Of a stretch of DNA of 50,443 nt, positions 44,292 through 50,443 are shown piece by piece. Under the pieces are notes generated by a model. That model ran no database searches. It was not told where the DNA came from and saw only the letters and a program-made list of their open reading frames with translations. Position numbers and translations under genes: made by a program. The DNA lies in contig JAYMTA010000054.1 of NCBI GenBank assembly GCA_036897625.1, positions 1-50,443 on the forward strand. The letters run 5' to 3'. Each line of letters opens with the position of its first letter. Position 1 is the stretch's first letter. The stretch is from Pelargonium cotyledonis. Lineage: Eukaryota; Streptophyta; Magnoliopsida; Geraniales; Geraniaceae.

Positions 44292-47200
44292 ATTGAACTC
44301 CCCTCAGATCAAACCTCCACCCTATATTTATATCATTCAACAAAAATCTCCCCCACTCTAGTTCTAATTTACTCAGCTTCATGATAATCATGTTTGAGCA
44401 TCAACAAGAAGAACAAAACCTAAACATTTTACTTGTGACTGAAACAATGCATACAAGTTACAGACTTTCTGGTGAACCAAGCTTTTTACTACTAAAAAGA
44501 TTTTCATTACCAAAAAGATCAAAGCTCTCTTTGAGCATGATAAACATAAATCTGTTTCCGTCTACAGATGATGAACCACAAATCATGACAAATGGAAGAG
44601 AAGAATATGACACTAACTAATTTGCTTTTCTGATTGTCCAATCCATTTATGTAAATAAACTAATGATAGAGAGCATCCATAACATAAAAGGGCATACATC
44701 ATAAAATAAGAAGTCAACATTGTCAGTATCTTACTTAGTCTAACTTGCATTAGCAATACTTTTGGACCATCAAATATGGAGTATTTATCTTTAACGCAAC
44801 TGACGAAATTCGACAAAACTATTTACATGATCAAGGGTGTCGTACTATTTGTAGTAGTGATCATAATATAATGGATCATACCACAACGGTGCTTCTCATC
44901 AACAAGAGATGAGCGAGTAAAGATCATCTACAACTAGTTCCACTGGGGTTCTTAAGAACACTCAAAATATAATGTCAATTGACGAATAATTATAGATGTA
45001 CAGAAATTTGTTTAAAAGGGGGTATATATAGCTCCTCGCCATGAACCTAATGATAGGTGAAAATCTAGCAAGATTGTAACTTTGGTATTAAAGGCTTTAT
45101 TAAGTTAAAAGATATTATAACAAGTCACAAAGCCTTGGCAGAAACCAAGACAAACTCTAAAACTGCAAACATTCACTAAAGCAACAAGTCCCATGGATAA
45201 TGTAGAGAATTTGCAGTTTCAAATAGTCACATGACTAGAAAAATTCAAAATTTTACATGAGAAACACTCAATTGTAGAGTAGGCAATGCAATAGTACACA
45301 TTAGAAGTAAAAAAGACCAAAACTAGGATGTGTCTTCTATAGACGAAAGAATAAATTTTATTGATACCCTAAATATGAAATACAATGATAGGGATGAGAC
45401 GTCCCCACAAAAAGAAGCACGGAAAAAGGCTACATCAAAAGAGCCTTGCATTCTGTTTTAATATTTACAACTAAGACACCCCTCATTTAAGCTAAAATAT
45501 TTAATTCCAAGTGAACCAACAAACAGAGCTTATGCTACATGTGGTTCACATAAAAAAAACTATTTAGCATAATGGAACATCATTTAAGATGATCAATCTT
45601 TGAAAGACGCCTAATTCCCCAATATCTTTTTACATTTCCAGCACAATCACCTAGATTGATTTCTTGAAAGTGCCATACTATCATCCATTAAATAGTGTGC
45701 CATATCAACTGCAACAGCTAGACAACATCCTCACAAGTTTCATCATCAAAGCAGCACATTAGATTATATGACAAGCAGATAAAGCTCCTGCAAATATTTA
45801 TTGCAATAGCCACAAGTGCCTAATTCCCCATAGCGCCATGAAGCTTGACATAACATGTTTCAGAGATTTCTTATCGATTCTTTACTCTCAACAAAATGCA
45901 GTCAGTTGCATAACACGTGCATGCGATCAACAGTTAGCCACTCATCAAATTGTGAAACAGGGTGAAAGAGAGTCCATCCTTCTATCTTCTTTACAACACT
46001 GACAGAGCCATCATAAAATCTACCCAAAGTCACCCATAGCTAGATGCTATCTTTTCACATTTCTTGTACTAATGAAGCAGATTTTATGTTCCTATCTTAA
46101 GACAATCTCCACCCTAGCAATAGGTTTATATCCATTAATGCGTGCTAATATCCAATGTCGCTCTTGTGGAAGGATAATTTCCATAGCAAATCAGATAGTT
46201 TTGCATGCACTTCATAATCCATCCACGCACTGACCCAAGAAAATACTGCATAAAAATTATTCTGATATTAGCACTCAGGTAATTGTACTCTTACTGAGAT
46301 TCATAGAGCTAAAGCACACATGGGACTGTCTACCCTATTGCCTAATCTTTAAGTATGGAAGCAGTCCAAGAAGTAGGTAGAGACAACAATGCACAGTTAT
46401 AATAACCTAACTAGTTTGTGTACAGGCACTACCACTCTTTAACATAGTGTGTGAGAGAGAAAGAAAACTCCATAGCAATGAAGTACATGTCAAACATCAT
46501 CTTGAAATTTTGCATTTGCGTGATGAATAAAAGTTTGTACACAAAAACCAAAATGAAATTTAACCACAAGAAATAGCAAATCAGGCACATCAATCAATAC
46601 ACATAAGATGCCAAACATAAGCTATAATAGTATAACTGTATGCACAACTCACGTACACGTGCACATGAAAATTTAGCAAATAAATAACAATCAGACCAAG
46701 TCACTCATTGCCTATCTTATTCATTTCCTCGCCAAAATAGCCAACTAGTCTTTTTCATGGTGAAGGTGCTCGAAAATTATTTTAAGAATACAGTATCGTT
46801 GGCAGAAAGATTCAACACAAATTACACGGCACTTAAACTTCAAAATAGGAACTAATACCCTGAGGTGAATTGCCATATTTTAAACTTGCAATATAATTTA
46901 CCCTGCTTTAGATTAATAGAAAAATATATAAGAAAAAGTTAGCGAAATTTAAGGGGGGTAGAGAGACTAGCTTTTGACTATTGGCTTCAATATCCATGGA
47001 CAAGAAACATATGGAGAAATGAAAATCGAAAGGCAAATTGGCAGCATAATAGATGAAGGGCAAGAAAAAAACCAACTTAAGGCTACTATTCTCTTCTTAA
47101 CCTCAAACATCAACGTTCAAATCATTATTACATCAGCGAAAGCATTTTAGGACAGCCAATTAAGATAACTGCCTTTATTGAGGTTAATACTATAACTATC

Positions 47201-47651
47201 AGGCCAGCCAGTCATGCCTTAATTGCACACTTAATCCAAAAACCTCCCCGTCACGTAGCATCCCCCATGAAGAAGGGTCAAAGGGTTAATCTTGCACTAT
47301 AGGATTACTATAATTTGCTATTTCTAGTTTTCTACACAATTAAATAGCAATTAATCATTAGGAAAATGAAAGGCAGTCATTCAAACTCCATAAATAAATA
47401 AATAAAATTAATATTAAACTACAAAACCCAAAATACAACAAAAGTGAGAAACGAGGGAAAAAAGACAATGTAACCCTAAAAGGCCCAAATTTTCAAAGTG
47501 AAACACCAACTCGAGTTGAGAATTTCACTTGAGGTTCAACCCAGAAACAAAAGAAAAAGGCACACAATCATGAAGAACCATCTGAAGGTTCGAATTCTAA
47601 CACATAAACACAAAAGCAACGGAGGTTACGATACAAATAAGAGATCAGATA

Positions 47652-47674
47652 AGAGAGAGAGAGAGAGAGAGAGA
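47652..47674. repeat. (GA)n microsatellite beside the leader splice donor
   Basis: About eleven GA units. On the transcript strand this is a CT tract directly after the gtaagt donor. Confidence 0.9.
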
Positions 47675-47679
47675 CTTAC

Positions 47680-47790
47680 AAGGAAAAGGCGAGAGCAGCA
47701 GAGAGAAGAAGCGAGCGAGCGAGCATGAAAGATTGGAAGAAGAGAGAGACAAAACCCTAGAGGAGAGAGTGTAGTAGTGACGACTCTTGT
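47680..47790 (-). promoter_or_regulatory. 5'UTR exon and start region of the CCCH gene
   Basis: The minus strand reads ctctctcctctagggttttg followed by a CT-rich leader ending at 47680. The ctagggtttt is a telobox-type motif, common near the starts of plant genes for RNA and ribosome functions. Exact start unknown. Confidence 0.55.
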
Positions 47791-48729
47791 TCTGGCATAT
47801 CATAAATCAAAAGTAAACGAGGGATTTGGGAAGTTGCTTTCGTAAAACAAATGTATGACCGAGATTTTTGTTTCTGGCCCCTACCCACCCTACCACTGCA
47901 CCCGTGGGTTTCACTTCATGACCCGACCCGACCCAAACATATTTACAATTTTTTATTTTTTCAAAATAAAAAGTATGAAATGTTGAAAACAACCAATCGA
48001 AATGTTGTCAAATAATTGAATCATGACTCTCCAAACTCCCCTCCTAACCCAAGAAAGTGAATTAGCCATCTTATATGCAATTGTACCATCCACGACCATA
48101 ATTCCCGCCCACAATATTGAATTCAAGCATGTGAAGACAATTATTGTCCATTCGCCGAGCTCGAGAGAACAACATTCCTACACTCATCATCATGATGCAA
48201 CCAACAATTCTAAAATCGAAACCTCCTATCAATCTGAGTAATCGAATCTGATACCGGGGTTACCAAAAGATGAGAGTTGTCTGAACAAATGAATGAGAGA
48301 TTGATATCCTTAATTACCATATGTGGAAAAGAAGTGACCAAGCTTGGGGACTAAACCTCGATCCAATCTTTTCTCAACACGCTCCCCCGAAACACCCCCA
48401 CAAAACCATGTAAATGGGTACCCCCAACAATGCCCAAATCCACAAGTCTGATGTTCTCTATTGCATGGGTAAAACAATTAAACAAACATTGAGGTTGAGT
48501 AACACCACCTTTCTTCTATGACTGTAACATTATATCGTTAAATCGCCACCACAAAATTAAGGTATAACGAATAGGTCCTAAAGAACTTACACGAAATCCT
48601 TTCTCTTATCTCTCGTGGCTTGCCATATATGCCCACACCCTCCACCTCCAAACCTCCGCCTTCTTTGCCACCACATCCACATATGATGTTATTATCGATT
48701 TGATTTAGTGTAAGAGAAAAATAATTATG

Positions 48730-48918
48730 TGTTTGGAAACAAACATTTCATTTGAAAGATTGTATTTAATTCAAATAAAGAGTTTGTAAACTTCAAAAAT
48801 TTAGATTTAAATTTGAGTTAAATTCAATGACGTTTAAAACAAATATAAATAAACATTTGCAAAAAGCTAATTTGCTTGGATTCTACTATACTCATGTTTC
48901 GAAACCTGTTCCCAAACA
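48730..48918 (+). mobile_element. Probable hAT-type MITE, copy 2
   Basis: The left end TGTTTGGAAAC and the reverse complement of the right end TGTTTGGGAAC form inverted repeats over 189 bp. The first 22 bases match, with two or three changes, the minus-strand end of the element at 2421-2672. No coding sequence, and no clear target-site duplication. Confidence 0.5.
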
Positions 48919-50149
48919 AGTACAATTTTCAACTCAAACTCTACAACCTACCGACACCTAAACATCGTCATTTGTCAATAATATTTCAACACAGTTGGTA
49001 ACTAGTGACTAAACTCTAACTAACTAAACATCAAAATCAACCAAAAACCACTTCAAATTAGACAACCAAATGCCACAGCATTTCTGATTATTAATTTCAG
49101 ACCATGATGAGTTGGATCTAATAAATGACAAAGAATACAATTATTCAAATGTCCTAGAATCTCTACAGCCTACCAAAACCTAATATTAAGTCATTTGTCA
49201 ATGGTTACGTATAGAGTAGCAGCAAATTAACATGTGTCGTCTAAACTTCTCATATAGCAACTATGGCCAACTATTGAGAGAATTATAAGAACTTGTAGAG
49301 CTAATATATGTATTTTGAAAGCCACTCTCTTACAAGTTCCACTTATAACATTCCCGATTTTTTATTATAGAAAAACACACACAACTCATATATATTTCTA
49401 AAATGAGTGCCAAATTTCTCTTGAATTTCTGTTTCAAAACGAATATCATCTTTTGTTAGAAAGTTAATTATTAGTCCGCATCTACTCACTTCGCCCAAAA
49501 ATGTGTATTTAAAAAAAAATAGTTATTGACTAATGAGAGACATTTCATATATCCATATAAATGTATTATTAGTAATCCATGCATAACTAACTTTCGTAAA
49601 ATGAATGAGAACACTTATTTTGTAACAAAAGTTCAAAAAAAAAAAAAAACACAAATAATTAAAATACTCATTTTGAGACAGAAAAAATATTTGAGTTCGT
49701 TACACCATATACATTTGGGGCGTCGTAGAAGACATTTTAAGAGGATTGAATGCTCATTGACCTACTACAACTCACTCCCAACTCAGTCACCAAATGTAAT
49801 TAATTAATTTTCTAACGCTACATCATCAAAAACGACTATACCAATTACAAGTACATGATTTTCTTAAAATTTATTCCAAGTATCTGTCGAAAAAGAAAAA
49901 AAATATATTATTCCAAGTAAGGTTTAAAATAAGATGAAACCAGATACATTCACACAAAATTTTGAGAGGGAAATTAGTAAATACTAGTATTTTTTTCCTG
50001 ACGATGTTCGGGTTAGGGTTAAGCATGTTTTGGAGTGTACTGCAAAAATAAGTAAACTGAATTTTTTCGATTGAGTATTTGATCCATTAATTTTATGTTC
50101 ATTCGGTCATCGGTTCAAATTTGACCCGGAACGGTTTTAATATTTTATT

Positions 50150-50352
50150 TTATTTTTTATTTTTTGATAAGCGAGGGATAGCAGACCCGTTTTTGCGGGT
50201 CAGTGTTTCTCACCCCCGTGGGGGGCATCACCCTGTTAGTTATTAGTTTCCTTAAACCCATAAATTCCTCCCTATACCATCGGCAAGGAGGCTCGAACCT
50301 AAGACCTCAAAGGAAATCCAAAGCGTATCAACCGCTTGGTCCATCATGCCTT
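50150..50352 (-). mobile_element. tRNA-derived SINE
   Basis: On the minus strand, tggaccaagcggttg (A box, about 50330-50344) is followed by ggttcgagcc (B box, 50290-50299), a tRNA-like head with normal spacing. The body has two short inverted repeats (acccgcaaaaacgggt and ccccccacggggg). The 3' end reads ctcgcttatcaaaaaa, the same tail as the element at 3083-3215. The flanks are too AT-rich to define a target-site duplication by eye. Confidence 0.75.
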
Positions 50353-50443
50353 TATTTACAAAATATATATTTCTAATTAGTCGTTGTACTTATTTTATAT
50401 TTACCCAATATTTTTAATATAATTAATTAAAAAAATAAAATCA

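Larger units (their letters stand above)
43921..47679 (-). other. 3.76-kb 5'UTR intron of the CCCH gene
   Basis: On the minus strand the leader exon ends ttttcctt and the intron begins gtaagt at 47679. The acceptor ctttcag ends at 43921, leaving 36 bases of leader before the ATG at 43884. The intron has no recognisable coding content on either strand. It holds a 65-bp tandem duplication (44162-44291) and a (GA)n run (47652-47674, just inside the donor). Confidence 0.65.
47791..50443. other. Intergenic region to the end of the window
   Basis: No gene recognised on either strand. It contains a MITE at 48730-48918, a SINE at 50150-50352 and AT-rich DNA. A weak Stowaway-like pair of ends near 49488 and 49692 is too degraded to call. 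Confidence 0.5.

Noticed and set aside
49488..49692. Possible degenerate Stowaway element
   Set aside because: The ends only faintly resemble the Stowaway consensus, and I found no TA duplication that fits.
50290..50344. Functional tRNA gene on the minus strand
   Set aside because: A and B boxes are present, but the sequence does not fold into a full cloverleaf by eye and continues into a SINE body with a poly(A)-type tail.
1..50443. CRISPR array, prophage, bacterial operon or biosynthetic cluster
   Set aside because: No regularly spaced repeats, no compact operons and no bacterial coding style. The whole window reads as plant nuclear DNA.

Overview
The window is nuclear DNA of a flowering plant, most likely a eudicot. 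It is AT-rich, with long introns that have GT..AG (and one GC..AG) borders, 5'UTR introns, simple repeats, MITEs and tRNA-derived SINE-like elements. The proteins read as close relatives of Arabidopsis families. I cannot name the species from sequence alone. Family names come from recognising protein motifs; no database search was run.

Layout, left to right. (1) 1-5120, plus strand: a broken copy of the CDK-activating-kinase assembly factor MAT1. It has a probable 5'UTR exon near 430-621 and a long leader intron holding a mitochondrial cox3-like fragment, a probable hAT-type MITE and a SINE with a perfect 15-bp target-site duplication. (2) 5677-6873, plus: an intact single-exon gene for a 398-aa plant membrane protein of unknown function. 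(3) 8370-17509, plus: a complete 19-exon gene for a 556-aa fusion of a sulfotransferase-like P-loop domain with a class IV PLP aminotransferase domain (branched-chain-aminotransferase-like family). It includes one GC-AG intron and a 3'UTR intron. (4) 20556-27556, plus: a 13-coding-exon gene for a 776-aa nuclear RS-domain cyclophilin of the CYP95 type, with a 5'UTR intron. (5) 27949-28641, minus: a TED7-like proline-rich membrane protein, convergent with the cyclophilin gene. (6) 29988-33580, minus: a three-exon TBL/DUF231 polysaccharide O-acetyltransferase with a Stowaway-like MITE in intron 1. (7) 34240-37300: repeat-rich intergenic DNA. (8) 37307-37981, minus: a HECATE/INDEHISCENT-type bHLH factor. 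(9) 39306-43884, minus: a 936-aa protein with three CCCH zinc fingers and an RS tract. Its transcript probably begins near 47.77 kb and has a 3.76-kb 5'UTR intron. (10) 47.8-50.4 kb: intergenic DNA with a MITE and a SINE.

The genes are not an operon or a functional cluster. Themes recur by chance: two RNA-processing-type RS proteins (CYP95-like and CCCH) and two genes linked to cell-wall or xylem biology (TED7-like and TBL). I found no CRISPR array, no phage or bacterial defence system, no rRNA and no functional tRNA gene. Exon joins for the four multi-exon genes were worked out by hand. All keep reading frame and use GT-AG sites, apart from the one GC donor. The least ordinary parts are the cox3-like fragment, whose codons look like the edited mitochondrial message, the MAT1 decay series, and the set of related SINE-like and MITE copies spread over the window.
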